Of a stretch of 56,611 nt of DNA, positions 34,699 to 44,609 are shown piece by piece. Origin of the DNA: Brevibacillus massiliensis (lineage in GTDB: Bacteria; Bacillota; Bacilli; Brevibacillales; Brevibacillaceae); contig NZ_HE978549.1 in assembly GCF_000311785.1 (NCBI RefSeq), positions 40,918 through 97,528 of the forward strand, written 5' to 3'. Numbering within the stretch: the first letter of the stretch is position 1; each line of letters starts with the position of its first letter. A program made the position numbers and the translations under genes. The notes below the pieces were generated by a model. That model did no database searches. It was not told the origin of the DNA and saw nothing but the letters and a program-made list of their open reading frames with translations.

Positions 34699-35979
34699 TT
34701 AGACCAGTCGGCCTTCTGAAACGACGACTCTTCCTTTTTTTATCACGGTATGCACATGGTTGATGCCAAAGTGGTAAGGCAGATAAGCCAAATTTGGAGC
34801 CTCAAAAATCACTAAATCGGCGTTTTTATGAGGTTCAAGGCTTCCGACTTGTTCACCTCTGCCGATTGCATAGGCAGCATTGATCGTCATGGCTGTTAAC
34901 ACCTCTTCTGGAGTCATCCCCAGATTGAGACAGCCTAATGTCATTACCATTTGTAAAGATTCAGTCGGAGAACTGCCAGGATTGTAATCGGTTGATAAAG
35001 CAACGGGCACTCCCATTTCGATCATCCTTCGGGCGCGTGCGTGTGTATTTAACCGTAGATTAAACGAAGTAGCAGGGAGACAAACCGCGATAACACCTGA
35101 CTTCTTCATCGCCTCAAACCCTTCATCGGATGCTGCCAGCAAATGTTCGGCAGATATGCAGCCCAACTCGCCGGCAAGCTCTGCACCGCCCATCGGCTCG
35201 ATTTCATCCGCGTGAATTTTTATTCCGAAGCCCATCTCTTTCGCAGCCGATAAGATTCGACGTGATTCTTCGACGGTAAACACACCGTGTTCGCAAAACA
35301 CATCGCAAAATTCAGCAAGTCCTTCTTCTTTTACATTCGGCAGCATTTGCTCGATCACAAGCTGAACAAATTCAGAAGATCGCCCTTTGTACTCTAGTGG
35401 TACAGCATGGGCTCCCATAAAGGTGGAGACAAGGTCTACGGGGTGAGTCTCATCTAATCGTTTGGCAACCCGAAGCTGCTTTAACTCATCATCCAAGGTG
35501 AGGCCATACCCGCTTTTCGCTTCAACGGTTGTCGCTCCATAAAACAGCATCGTATCAAGGCTTTTGCGCGCTTTTTGGTACAGTTCCTCCTCCGTTGCCT
35601 GCCTTGTCGCTTTTACCGTACTGAGAATCCCGCCACCCTGTGCGAGGATCTCCAGATATGAGACACCCTTCAGTTTTAAAGCAAGCTCATTTTCACGCGA
35701 ACCGCCGTGGACCAGGTGTGTATGCGGATCGATCAGACCGGGTGTGACCAATCTGTTTTCGGCATCCAATTCTTCCTTGATCAGCATACCGGCCAATTGA
35801 AGGCGAACATCATGTTCACGACCAGCTAGAAATACCTTTCCGTCCTTGATTGCGACGGCACCCTTCTCGATGCAGGAAACCTCTGACATTTCCTTTCCCT
35901 TTCTAGGTCCGGGTTTGCCCTGCATCGTTATTAAACATCCAATATTGTAAACGAGCAAATCAATCTGCTGTTGAACCAT
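34699..35979 (-). CDS. hutI: Imidazolonepropionase
   Basis: A 426-residue amidohydrolase-superfamily enzyme, third step of histidine degradation (imidazolone-5-propionate to N-formimino-glutamate). Metal site HxH in TPGLIDPHTHLVHGGSREN, then FYGATTVEAKSGYGL, FMGAHAVP, IKIHADEIEPMGGAELA, and the last metal Asp in ALSTDYNPGSSP. I start at ATG 35979 with AAGGAGGAG; an upstream open frame runs into hutU. It is the last gene of the liv-hut operon, after hutU. Confidence 0.96.
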   Translation of the reverse strand: MVQQQIDLLVYNIGCLITMQGKPGPRKGKEMSEVSCIEKGAVAIKDGKVFLAGREHDVRLQLAGMLIKEELDAENRLVTPGLIDPHTHLVHGGSRENELALKLKGVSYLEILAQGGGILSTVKATRQATEEELYQKARKSLDTMLFYGATTVEAKSGYGLTLDDELKQLRVAKRLDETHPVDLVSTFMGAHAVPLEYKGRSSEFVQLVIEQMLPNVKEEGLAEFCDVFCEHGVFTVEESRRILSAAKEMGFGIKIHADEIEPMGGAELAGELGCISAEHLLAASDEGFEAMKKSGVIAVCLPATSFNLRLNTHARARRMIEMGVPVALSTDYNPGSSPTESLQMVMTLGCLNLGMTPEEVLTAMTINAAYAIGRGEQVGSLEPHKNADLVIFEAPNLAYLPYHFGINHVHTVIKKGRVVVSEGRLV

Positions 35980-36002
35980 TGGCTCCTCCTTAAAACCAAG
36001 CT

Positions 36003-36022
36003 GCCCGAAGAATCCTTCGGGC
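36003..36022 (-). promoter_or_regulatory. Hairpin between hutU and hutI
   Basis: Perfect stem GCCCGAAG-aatc-CTTCGGGC just downstream of the hutU stop. No T-run follows, so it is more likely an RNA processing or stability element than a terminator. Confidence 0.6.
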
Positions 36023-36046
36023 GGTCTTGGGTAATGGCTTACATAA

Positions 36047-37714
36047 TCAGATTCCCAGCATCGGTACACGTACCCCATGTTTTTTCGCAGTTTCCACCGC
36101 CAACTCGTAGCCGGCATCGGCATGGCGAATGACGCCCATTCCCGGATCGCTGTTCAGTACGCGGGACAATCTTTCCTCCGCCTCTTTTGTTCCATCTGCC
36201 ACTACGACCATACCGGCATGGAGTGAATACCCCATTCCGACACCGCCGCCGTGATGCACAGACACCCAGCTTGCTCCCGATGCTGTGTTTACCAGCGCGT
36301 TCAGAATTGCCCAGTCACCGACCACATCGCTTCCATCTTTCATCGCCTCAGTTTCACGGTTGGGAGAAGCAACGGAACCGCAATCCAGGTGATCCCGTCC
36401 AATCACGATCGGTGCAGAGATTTCACCTTTCCGTACCATTTCATTAATGGCCAAGCCCATTTTGACGCGCTCGCCGTAGCCTAACCAGCAGATGCGGGCA
36501 GGAAGGCCTTGGAAAGCAACCTGCTCACGGGCCATCGTAATCCAGCGGCGAAGGTGCTGATTTTCCGGAAAGAGTTTCAACACGAGTTCGTCTGTTTTGT
36601 AAATATCCTCGGGATCCCCGGACAGGGCTGCCCACCGGAAAGGACCTTTCCCTTCACAGAAAAGCGGGCGGATATACGCAGGCACGAATCCAGGGAAGTT
36701 GAAAGCATCCTCCACCCCTTCATCGAAAGCTACCTGGCGAATGTTGTTGCCGTAGTCGAAAACAACCGAGCCCATTTTTTGCAAATCGAGCATTGCCTGA
36801 ACATGCGCTGCCATCGATTTCTTAGAGAGACGGATATACTCTTCCGGGTTGTTTTTGCGCAAATCTGCAGCTGCTTCCAGCGAATATCCTGCAGGCACAT
36901 ATCCGTTCAACGGATCGTGAGCCGAGGTTTGGTCGGTCACAAAGTCAGGCACGATTCCCCGTTTCACGAATTCCGGATAGAGTTCCGCCGCATTGCCCAC
37001 CAGTCCAATCGAGAGCGGTTTGCCCTGTTCCTGTGCCTCACGGGCAAGCTTCAACGCTTCGTCCAAATCATACACCATCACATCGCAATAGCGTGTATCG
37101 ATACGCCGTTTGATCCGGGATGGATCGACATCGATGCCGATGACTACCCCTTCGTTCATTGTGACGGCAAGAGGTTGAGCTCCACCCATACCGCCCAGGC
37201 CCGCGGTCAAGGTAAGCGTCCCTTTCAGTGTTCCGTTGCTGTGCTGGCGGGCCGCTTCCGCGAACGTCTCATAGGTTCCCTGTAAAATGCCCTGTGTGCC
37301 GATGTAAATCCAGCTTCCGGCTGTCATCTGGCCATACATCATTAGCCCTTTTCGATCCAGATCGCGGAACGTATCCCAGTTGGCGAAGGCAGGAACCAGT
37401 ACGGAATTGGAGATCAATACACGCGGGGCCATCGTGTGTGTTTTGAAAATGCCGACTGGTTTGCCAGATTGCACAAGCAGCGTTTCATCCGCTTCCAGGT
37501 TCGTAAGCGACTCCACAATCTTGTCATAGCACTCCCAGTTCCGTGCCGCTTTCCCTATGCCTCCATACACGACCAGATCTTCCGGGCGCTCTGCCACTTC
37601 CGGATCCAAATTATTCATCAGCATCCGCAACACTGCTTCTTGCTGCCATCCTTTTGCCGTCAATTTTGTACCGCGGGCTGCTCGAATCTCGCGTACAGAT
37701 TTTTTTTCCATCAT
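36047..37714 (-). CDS. hutU: Urocanate hydratase
   Basis: About 555 residues, second step of histidine degradation (urocanate to imidazolone-propionate) with tightly bound NAD. Typical blocks: [58 protein letters not shown], the NAD-binding [29 protein letters not shown] and [17 protein letters not shown]. The preferred start ATG 37714 follows GGGAGAG. It lies between hutG and hutI. No hutH (histidase) is in the window, so the first step must be encoded elsewhere. Confidence 0.97.
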   Translation of the reverse strand: MMEKKSVREIRAARGTKLTAKGWQQEAVLRMLMNNLDPEVAERPEDLVVYGGIGKAARNWECYDKIVESLTNLEADETLLVQSGKPVGIFKTHTMAPRVLISNSVLVPAFANWDTFRDLDRKGLMMYGQMTAGSWIYIGTQGILQGTYETFAEAARQHSNGTLKGTLTLTAGLGGMGGAQPLAVTMNEGVVIGIDVDPSRIKRRIDTRYCDVMVYDLDEALKLAREAQEQGKPLSIGLVGNAAELYPEFVKRGIVPDFVTDQTSAHDPLNGYVPAGYSLEAAADLRKNNPEEYIRLSKKSMAAHVQAMLDLQKMGSVVFDYGNNIRQVAFDEGVEDAFNFPGFVPAYIRPLFCEGKGPFRWAALSGDPEDIYKTDELVLKLFPENQHLRRWITMAREQVAFQGLPARICWLGYGERVKMGLAINEMVRKGEISAPIVIGRDHLDCGSVASPNRETEAMKDGSDVVGDWAILNALVNTASGASWVSVHHGGGVGMGYSLHAGMVVVADGTKEAEERLSRVLNSDPGMGVIRHADAGYELAVETAKKHGVRVPMLGI

Positions 37715-37736
37715 TGATCTCTCCCATTCATCCATT

Positions 37737-38710
37737 CTATTGTCGATTTCGTTTCATATAACCGGCGAGAAATGTCAATATCGTATGCAAAGTCATTCTG
37801 ACCGTGGCTCTGCGAGGATCCTGCATCGGATCGACACAAACGATATCAAACCCTTTTACCTTTGGATTCTGTCCCAAAAGATATACCGCATCCAGCAGTT
37901 GCCAGGAAGTCATGCCGACAGGCACCATAGCCGGCACCCCTGGTGCATAAGCTTGGTCGAGCACATCCATATCGACTGTTACATAGATCGCATCGGTACC
38001 ATTGCCTGCTATCGCCATTGCTTGTTCCACAAGAGATTCAATTCCTTCACGACCACCTGTCTTGCCGTAAATTGCGTGATTCCCTTGGAAACAGCATAGT
38101 CTCGATACGGTTTGGAATTAGCAAAACTATGAATGCCAATCTGTGCGATATGTTTCCCCTCCACCGTATCGGATTCGATCAATCCGCGAATCGGCGTACC
38201 GTTGGTTGGCCCGCCATCCTCCAGATTTCGCACATCCATATGGGAATCAATCTGCACGATCCCCACTTTTCCCTGAAACCGTTTTTTAAATGCTTTGACT
38301 GACGGGCAGGTTATGGAATGATCTCCACCCGCAATGATCGGAAACAGGTGAGGGAGCGCCCGATAGACATTGGTTAAGCCCTGCTCGATATTGGCGTGGC
38401 ATTGCAGCAAATCTGTCACATGCATCTGGATATCGCCCATGTCTTTTGCTGATAATTGCTGCAGGTCCACATCGTGGTCGATGCTGTAAGTGGTTACCGC
38501 CGAAAATAATTCGCGCAGCGCATTTGGTGTCATCGAAGCTCCGGACAAGCTGATCGATGTTTTTGACAAAGGGATGCCAATAAAACCGATCTCCACGGAT
38601 TCTTCCCCATCCCAGGGAGTTAACCATTGAGCTACTTTCGTCTCGTATCGATCCCGCCAATTAAATCGCCTAACCAACTCGGGCGGGTTAAGCAACTCTA
38701 TCTTGTTCAA
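37737..38710 (-). pseudogene. hutG: Formimidoylglutamase (ureohydrolase family), frameshifted
   Basis: Two overlapping frames together make a normal-length (about 320 residues) ureohydrolase. The first (38710-38009, TTG start with AAAAGGAGG) has IAGGDHSITCPSV and VQIDSHMDVRN; the second (38030-37737) has AIYVTVDMDVLDQAYAPGVP, i.e. the remaining Mn ligands. The switch is near 38048-38058: TARQVV in one frame must join REGIESLVEQA in the other, one base short. No homopolymer explains it. In place it splits the Mn site over two peptides, so the enzyme would be dead unless this is an assembly error. Confidence 0.88.
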
Positions 38711-38737
38711 CCCAAATAGCCTCCTTTTGAGCTCAGT

Positions 38738-39442
38738 TTATTTTCCCAGGTACGCTTTTTTGACAATATCCTGATTGCGCAGGTTCTCTGCCGTATCGTG
38801 GAATCCGATCTCTCCATGCTCCAGCACATAACCCCGATCGGCCACCGACAGCGCCATCGTGGCATTTTGTTCAATTAAAAGAATCGTCAGACCCTGCTGT
38901 TTAATTCGGCGAATGGTCTCAAAGATGTCTTTCACTACAATCGGCGCCAAGCCCATGGAAGGCTCATCGAGGATCAGCAGTTTCGGCATCGCCATCAAGG
39001 CTCGCCCAATGGCCAGCATTTGCTGTTCTCCTCCGCTCATGGTGCCTGCCATTTGGCTTTTGCGCTCAGCAAGTCTGGGAAAAAGTTGATAAACCATGTT
39101 AAGATCTTCCTGCAGTTCTAACTTTGTCGCTTTTCGGGAATAAGCGCCCATCAGCAAGTTGTTTGCTACGGAAAGCTTTGGAAAGACACGCCTTCCTTCC
39201 GGCACCATCACAATTCCCTCTTTTACAATCTGATGGGTGGGCAGGCCGTTTATTTCTTTATTTTGATACCGGATGGAGCCTTTGGAGGGAATCACGCCGC
39301 AAATCGCGTTAAGAGTGGTGGTTTTCCCGGCACCATTCGAACCGATCAGGGTGACCACCTCTCCCTGATTCACCTCCAAGCTGATATCTCTCACTGCGTG
39401 AATGCTGCCGTAGGAGACGTTCAGTTTTTCAATGTGCAACAT
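38738..39442 (-). CDS. livF: Branched-chain amino acid ABC transporter ATP-binding protein LivF
   Basis: A 234-residue ABC ATPase of the LivF type: Walker A IGSNGAGKTT, Q-loop region IVMVPEGRRVFPKLSV (LivF hallmark), signature TMSGGEQQMLAIGRALM, Walker B LLILDEPSMGLAPIVV. It pairs with LivG to energise the LivHM permeases. It lies directly upstream of hutG in the operon. Confidence 0.95.
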   Translation of the reverse strand: MLHIEKLNVSYGSIHAVRDISLEVNQGEVVTLIGSNGAGKTTTLNAICGVIPSKGSIRYQNKEINGLPTHQIVKEGIVMVPEGRRVFPKLSVANNLLMGAYSRKATKLELQEDLNMVYQLFPRLAERKSQMAGTMSGGEQQMLAIGRALMAMPKLLILDEPSMGLAPIVVKDIFETIRRIKQQGLTILLIEQNATMALSVADRGYVLEHGEIGFHDTAENLRNQDIVKKAYLGK

Positions 39443-40223
39443 GCTCGCTCACCTCCCCGATACCCTCTTTTCCGATATACGCTTCAATGACATCAGGATG
39501 CGAGATAATCGCTTCCGGCTCCCCGTCCGCTATTTTCACGCCATGGTCAAGCACGGCAATCCGATCGCATAGCTCGACAACCATCGCCACATTATGCTCG
39601 ATCAAGATGACAGTCGTTCCTTTCTGCTGGATTTGTTTGATCAGCTCTGTCATTTCCTGGACCTCTCCAGCGTTCATTCCCGCCGTTGGTTCATCCAGCA
39701 GAAGCAGCTTCGGTTGTGATACAAGGGCCCTCGCAATCTCGACCCGCCGTTGGTTGCCGTACGAGAGACTGCCCGCGACTTCTTCCTCATAGCCTTTCAA
39801 TCCCACTGTTTCCAAGATGCGCAGACTTTCCTCGGTTACAAATTGTTCCTCATCGCGTGCTGCGCGAAATCCGAGAATCGACGCCCAGAGGCCGGAATTT
39901 GTCGTGCGGAACATCCCCACTTTGACGTTGTCCAATACGGTCTCTTCTTTTAAAAGGCGGATGTTTTGGAAGGTCCGCGATATTCCTTGTTGGGCAATCC
40001 GGAATGGTTTGATTCCGGCGATCTCCGCCCCCTCAAACGAGATGCTTCCCTGATCCGGTTTGTAAATGCCAGTCAGGATATTGAAAAAGGTCGTTTTTCC
40101 GGCGCCGTTCGGTCCTATCAGGCCGACGATCTCTCCCTGGTTTACCTCTAAACTCACACCGCCAACAGCCGTTAAACCGCCAAATCGTTTGGTGATTCCT
40201 TCGATTCTAAGCAACGTGACCAC
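39429..40223 (-). CDS. livG: Branched-chain amino acid ABC transporter ATP-binding protein LivG
   Basis: A 264-residue ABC ATPase: Walker A GPNGAGKTT, the LivG-type segment GISRTFQNIRLLKEETVLDN, signature LSYGNQRRVEIARAL, Walker B LLLLDEPTAGMNAGEV. GTG start at 40223 overlaps the livM end; the stop overlaps the livF start by 14 nt. All this indicates a tightly coupled operon. Confidence 0.95.
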   Translation of the reverse strand: MVTLLRIEGITKRFGGLTAVGGVSLEVNQGEIVGLIGPNGAGKTTFFNILTGIYKPDQGSISFEGAEIAGIKPFRIAQQGISRTFQNIRLLKEETVLDNVKVGMFRTTNSGLWASILGFRAARDEEQFVTEESLRILETVGLKGYEEEVAGSLSYGNQRRVEIARALVSQPKLLLLDEPTAGMNAGEVQEMTELIKQIQQKGTTVILIEHNVAMVVELCDRIAVLDHGVKIADGEPEAIISHPDVIEAYIGKEGIGEVSEHVAH

Positions 40224-41164
40224 CGTCCTTCAGCGACTTTTGCTCGGGAAATTGACGGTTTTTTGATTTCTTCATTTGTGTTTTTCCAAAAATGCCTTTT
40301 GGGCGGTATCTCATGACAAGGACCATCAGTATTCCGTACAGCATCATTTTGTACATATCCAGATACTTCATATCGACAATGCCGATGTTGAATAAGCGGA
40401 AAGCTTCCGGCAACAGGTAGAGTGCGGATACTCCGAAGATCGTTCCGCGAATGCTGCCAAGTCCTCCCAACACAACCATGCTAAGAACCGTAGCGGAAAT
40501 AGGAAAGCCAAACGATTCGGCGCTGATAAATGAAACCTTGTGGGCAAACAGCGCGCCAGCAGCTCCTGCGTAGGCTCCCCCAATCGCAAATACCAAAACC
40601 TTGTAGTAGGTAGTATTGATTCCCATCGATTGGGCAACCGTCTCGTCTTCCCGGATCGTCATCCAGGCGCGCCCTATGCGCGATTGCGTCATCTTTTTCA
40701 ATACGTAAATGGCAACCAGCATTACCAGGACGACAAAAAGCAAGTTAGCTTGCATTTTTTAATTCAAAGCCGAATAGGGAAGGCAGCGGAACGGAATCGA
40801 TGCCGTAGGCACCTCCGGTGATCTCCGCGTTTTTAAAAAACGATTGAATGATCAGCCCTAGTCCCAGCGTGGTAATCGCCAGAAAGTCCTCCCGAACACG
40901 CAAGCTGGGCAGACCCAGGATGGCGCTGAGCAAAAATGTGATCACAACAGCAAGAATCATCGACAGCCATGGATTCAAGTCAAACTTGACTGACAAAATG
41001 GCCGAGGAGTAAGCGCCAATCCCGTAAAAGGCTGCATGCCCGAGCGTTACCTGTCCGGCATAGCCGGTGATTAGATTCAACCCTAAACCAAGCAAAATAT
41101 AGATGACTAAAAAGACGACAATGTCAACGTAATAAGGATTAAAAATGTCATCCATCTCCATCAC
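40207..41164 (-). pseudogene. livM: Branched-chain amino acid ABC transporter permease LivM, frameshifted
   Basis: Two frames (41164-40745 and 40755-40207) together give a normal LivM of about 320 residues. The first has IYILLGLGLNLITGYAGQVT, LGHAAFYGIGAYSSAIL; the second has SRIGRAWMTIREDETVAQSM, the EAA-like coupling loop. They meet at a run of six A (40755-40760 on plus as T): five A would give ...FELKMQANLL in one frame. Either one A is extra or two are missing. If real, the uptake system is broken; transcriptional slippage on the A-run could partly rescue it. Confidence 0.9.
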
Positions 41165-42046
41165 CTACACTTTCTCAATGTTCTTTCCAAATAGTCCGGA
41201 CGGTTTCACCAGCAGGATAATGATCAAGATAACGAACGCGATCGCATCCTTGTCAATCACCATTCCCGTCATGTAACCCTCGCTCAGCGATTCGACAATT
41301 CCTAAAATCAAACCGCCCACAATTGTTCCCGGGATGGAGCCCAATCCGCCAAGCACTACGACACAAAACGCTTTCAATCCAGGAATCGCACCCATTGTCG
41401 GGAAGATCGAGTTAAAGTTCAGCGCCACCAGAACACCGGCAACCCCTGCCAATGCGGAACCGATCATAAATGTTACGGAAACGACACGGTTTACGTTTAC
41501 CCCCATCAGCGATGCAGCACGCAAATCTTGTGCCGCCGCCTGAATCGCGATCCCCAATCTGGTCCATTTCAAAAAGGCATAGAGTAAAGCAAGCCCAACC
41601 ACACCGGCTAGAATGATATACATTTTGACATTGGTCATCGTGATCGATTGAGACAGCTTGATGATGGAAACTTCAATGCCTGTCTCCGGAAACGCCTGCG
41701 TATCCGATGTAAAGACAACCTGGAACAGATTCTCCAAAAAGATCGCTACACCCACACCGCTGATTAACGTGGTGATCGGATGGACACCACGCAGCGGGCG
41801 GTAGGCAAACTTTTCAATGGCCATTCCGGCTAGAGCTGATACAAACATCGCGAAAAGCAACGCGACCAGAAAATTCATATGGAAATACATGATTCCCACC
41901 ATTGCTGCAAATGCCCCGACCGTGTAAATCACCCCATGCGCAAAGTGCAACAGTTTAAGCACACCATACACCATGGTTAACCCGACAGCGATTAAAATAT
42001 AGGTAAATCCCAATGCAATGCCGTTTACAATTTGTTGGCCAAGCAT
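41165..42046 (-). CDS. livH: Branched-chain amino acid ABC transporter permease LivH
   Basis: A 293-residue permease with about eight membrane segments: VYGVLKLLHFAHGVIYTVGA near the start and the coupling loop WTRLGIAIQAAAQDLRAASL, GVNVNRVVS; the C-terminal GGLGSIPGTIVGGLILGIVE is the LivH hallmark. It follows the binding protein gene and abuts livM. Confidence 0.95.
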   Translation of the reverse strand: MLGQQIVNGIALGFTYILIAVGLTMVYGVLKLLHFAHGVIYTVGAFAAMVGIMYFHMNFLVALLFAMFVSALAGMAIEKFAYRPLRGVHPITTLISGVGVAIFLENLFQVVFTSDTQAFPETGIEVSIIKLSQSITMTNVKMYIILAGVVGLALLYAFLKWTRLGIAIQAAAQDLRAASLMGVNVNRVVSVTFMIGSALAGVAGVLVALNFNSIFPTMGAIPGLKAFCVVVLGGLGSIPGTIVGGLILGIVESLSEGYMTGMVIDKDAIAFVILIIILLVKPSGLFGKNIEKV

Positions 42047-42132
42047 ATCGATTTCACCCCTTTCACAAAAATGGGATAACGAAAGGAGGACCGTTCTTGG
42101 TCCCCCTTGGTAGAACGCTCTGTGATGAAAAG

Positions 42133-43296
42133 TTAGTTATACACTTTTGACGTCACAAACTGGAATTTTCCATCTTTTACTGTCATAAAGATCACCGGCT
42201 TAATCACCTCATGGTCAGGACCAAATGAAATTTTTCCGGAGGTGCCTTCCAAATCTTTTGTTTCATTGATCGCTTTCGCCAGTTTTTCCCTGTCTGGACC
42301 AGATTTTTTCAATCCTTCCAGAATCACTTTTGTGGCATCAAAGCTTTGTGAGGAGAGCATGTCCGGTTCGCCTTGATATTTCTCTTTCCATGCTTTTACG
42401 AAGTTTTGCACCACTTCTCTGCTGTCACTCGTGTAGAAAGAGGTTGTGAAGATAGAACCTTCTGTATTGGCTTTCCCCAGCTCCAGATATTTCGGGGAGT
42501 CAAATCCGTCCACTCCGAGCAGCTGTGCCTCAATGCCGGATTCCCTAGCCTGTTTGACGATAGCGGAAGCCTCGTTGTAGTAGCCAACAATATACAACGC
42601 CTCAGGGTTGGCTTGTTTTACCGCTGTCAGCAAAGAGCTAAAATCCTTGTCACCCATCTTGAACGGACGACCAATCACAATCTGTCCGCCCAATTTTTCC
42701 ACATGTTCTTTAAACGCTCCATAAATCGATTGTCCGTAATCAATCTCCACATAAAGAACCGCTATTTTTTTCTTATGAAGTTCATTTACTGTATAGTCGG
42801 CCATCGCTTTTCCCTGTATGGGACCGGTATAAATCACACGATTTACGTAATCGCCGCCCGTCGTAATCTCGGGATGCACAGCGTAAGCAGCTACCATCGG
42901 AACTTTTGCTTCTTGCGCCTTGGGAGCCACTGTTTTGGACGGCCCGCTGTAGGCCCCGTCTACAATCGCGATAACTTTGTCACTATTGATCAGTTTTTGC
43001 ACAGCCTTTAACGCTTCTTCCGGTTTCCCCTGATCGTCTTCCGCAACCAATTCCACCTGTTTGCCATTCACTCCGCCCTCTGCGTTCACCTGCTCCACAG
43101 CAAGCAATGCCGCATCCCTGCTATGCGTGCCATCGGTCGCAGTCGGTCCGGTCAACGGCCCGAACCAGCCGATTTTTATTGTGTCTGCCCCTGCGTTACC
43201 GCTATTTCCTCCGTTGGAAGCCGCCTGGTTTCCGCAACCGGCAAACAACAGAGAAAGAGCGAGTACACTTGAGAGAGCTGTTATTTTCTTTTTCAC
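42133..43296 (-). CDS. livK: Branched-chain amino acid-type ABC transporter substrate-binding lipoprotein
   Basis: A 387-residue type I periplasmic-binding protein with lipoprotein signal MKKKITALSSVLALSLLFAG before Cys21 (lipobox FAGC). IKIGWFGPLTGPTATDGTHS is the classic start of the LivJ/LivK fold, followed by LVAEDDQGKPEEAL and IAIVDGAYSGPSKTV. First transport gene after the promoter with a cre site. Since hut genes follow, the ligand could well be histidine or urocanate rather than leucine (inference). Confidence 0.93.
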   Translation of the reverse strand: MKKKITALSSVLALSLLFAGCGNQAASNGGNSGNAGADTIKIGWFGPLTGPTATDGTHSRDAALLAVEQVNAEGGVNGKQVELVAEDDQGKPEEALKAVQKLINSDKVIAIVDGAYSGPSKTVAPKAQEAKVPMVAAYAVHPEITTGGDYVNRVIYTGPIQGKAMADYTVNELHKKKIAVLYVEIDYGQSIYGAFKEHVEKLGGQIVIGRPFKMGDKDFSSLLTAVKQANPEALYIVGYYNEASAIVKQARESGIEAQLLGVDGFDSPKYLELGKANTEGSIFTTSFYTSDSREVVQNFVKAWKEKYQGEPDMLSSQSFDATKVILEGLKKSGPDREKLAKAINETKDLEGTSGKISFGPDHEVIKPVIFMTVKDGKFQFVTSKVYN

Positions 43297-43346
43297 TAAA
43301 ATACCCCCTGTAATTTTTGCTTCTTTTTAAAACAATCAAATCATTG

Positions 43347-43375
43347 ATTATTATCTTACTCGATAACGCTTACAA
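43347..43375 (-). promoter_or_regulatory. Sigma-A promoter of the liv-hut operon
   Basis: Minus strand TTGTAA (43370-43375), 17-nt spacer, AATAAT (43347-43352). Directly downstream is an AATCA/TGATT inverted repeat (about 43334-43349) that could be bound by the AraC protein. Confidence 0.65.
43361..43374 (-). promoter_or_regulatory. CcpA cre site inside the liv-hut promoter
   Basis: TGTAAGCGTTATCG matches the cre consensus TGWAARCGYTWNCW at 13 of 14 positions (last base differs). It overlaps the -35 box and spacer, so CcpA would repress. Carbon catabolite repression of hut is established in Bacillus subtilis. Confidence 0.7.
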
Positions 43376-43400
43376 AACATCTAGCAAAAATTGTGGAGTA

Positions 43401-44591
43401 CTAGCATAATTTTGCTTTCCTATACTTTGTCGGCGTGATATCCATATATTTTTTAAAGGTTCTGCTAAAATAATTGGGATCATCAAAGCCAACAAGCTGT
43501 GCTGTCTGCTGCACGCTGAAATCGGGATTTTCCAAGTAAAATAACGATTTTTTCACCCTGATGCGATTCAGATAATCGATAAAGCTCTCCCCGATTTCCC
43601 GTTTGAACAGGTGGCTGAAATGATAGACGCTCAGACAACAATATTGTGCTACTTCCCCTAAAGATATTCTTCTTTGATGGTTGTCCAATATATAACGAAC
43701 CGCCTTCTGAATCACCGGTGATACTTTAGATACATGCAACCCCTGCACCTGTTGTGTCAATCTTTTGCAATGTTCACACACCTTGAGAACAAATTTGTCA
43801 TAGCGAATCGTTTTATAAAGGTCCTGAATGAACCGTGTATTTTCCGACAGGATGGTTGAGGCATCCCTGCCTGATTCCAGCACAATGCGCGTAATCGTCA
43901 TGACCAGATCCACAACCTCTGACTTAAATATGTCCACATCCTTTTGATAGGCTTCCGCCATCTTTTCAAGGTGAGCTTTCAGCAGGTCACAAACACCATC
44001 ATCATCGCCAATCCGCACACGAGCCAGCAGCTCTGTCCTCTCCTGCGCCGAAAGAGCGTCTTGCCACTGCTTGTTGTGCGCCTTTTTTTCGTAACGGAAA
44101 ATCAGTTGATTTCCCTGAAAAAAACGATCGTTCATAGACTCTATAGCTTCTTCATATGAGTAATGAAGCAAGTAGGGATTATCCTGATAGCTTCCGATCC
44201 CGATCGACACAGAAGCTCCTCTGCGGGCCACACATTTTTGTATCTTACGGGCAATCTCTTCGGTCATTCTCCAATAGTCGTCCCGCTGTTTTTGCTCCAA
44301 TTGCACTTCCAACAGAACAGCCAGCACTCCTTCCGCTACCCAAATCCAGGCGAAAGGTACAGGGATCGCTTCTGAAACGCCTTCTACTACGTGTTTCCCT
44401 ATCTCCATTCGCCATAGAAATGGTTTCCCGATAATCAAATCCGGATATCTGTCAATGGACACGATCATCACGATTTGCGGGTGGAACTGAATTCCATAGC
44501 TTTTTTGAATCTCTTCAAAGCTCCCTTCATGCACCAATGTTCCTGAAAGAAGCAATTGGGAAAATGCAGTTTGTGCGAAGTGAAGTGTCAT
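43401..44591 (-). CDS. AraC family transcriptional regulator
   Basis: A 396-residue regulator with a C-terminal AraC DNA-binding domain: two helix-turn-helix units, ISLGEVAQYCCLSVYHFSHL then FSVQQTAQLVGFDDPNYFSR ending in the YRKAK tail. The N-terminal 280 residues lack a receiver Asp but contain a degenerate GGDEF-like segment (SVSIGIGSYQDNPYLLHYSY) as in YesN-type regulators. It lies 105 bp upstream of livK, same strand, and is the best candidate activator of the liv-hut operon, replacing HutP found in B. subtilis. Confidence 0.92.
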   Translation of the reverse strand: MTLHFAQTAFSQLLLSGTLVHEGSFEEIQKSYGIQFHPQIVMIVSIDRYPDLIIGKPFLWRMEIGKHVVEGVSEAIPVPFAWIWVAEGVLAVLLEVQLEQKQRDDYWRMTEEIARKIQKCVARRGASVSIGIGSYQDNPYLLHYSYEEAIESMNDRFFQGNQLIFRYEKKAHNKQWQDALSAQERTELLARVRIGDDDGVCDLLKAHLEKMAEAYQKDVDIFKSEVVDLVMTITRIVLESGRDASTILSENTRFIQDLYKTIRYDKFVLKVCEHCKRLTQQVQGLHVSKVSPVIQKAVRYILDNHQRRISLGEVAQYCCLSVYHFSHLFKREIGESFIDYLNRIRVKKSLFYLENPDFSVQQTAQLVGFDDPNYFSRTFKKYMDITPTKYRKAKLC

Positions 44592-44609
44592 CGGGCAACT
44601 CCTTTTCTT

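Noticed and set aside
35980..36123. N-terminal extension of hutI into hutU
   Set aside because: Runs through the intergenic hairpin and ribosome site; family start fits ATG 35979.
40370..40637. Minus-strand 89-codon frame inside livM
   Set aside because: Shadow frame; livM motifs are in the other frames.
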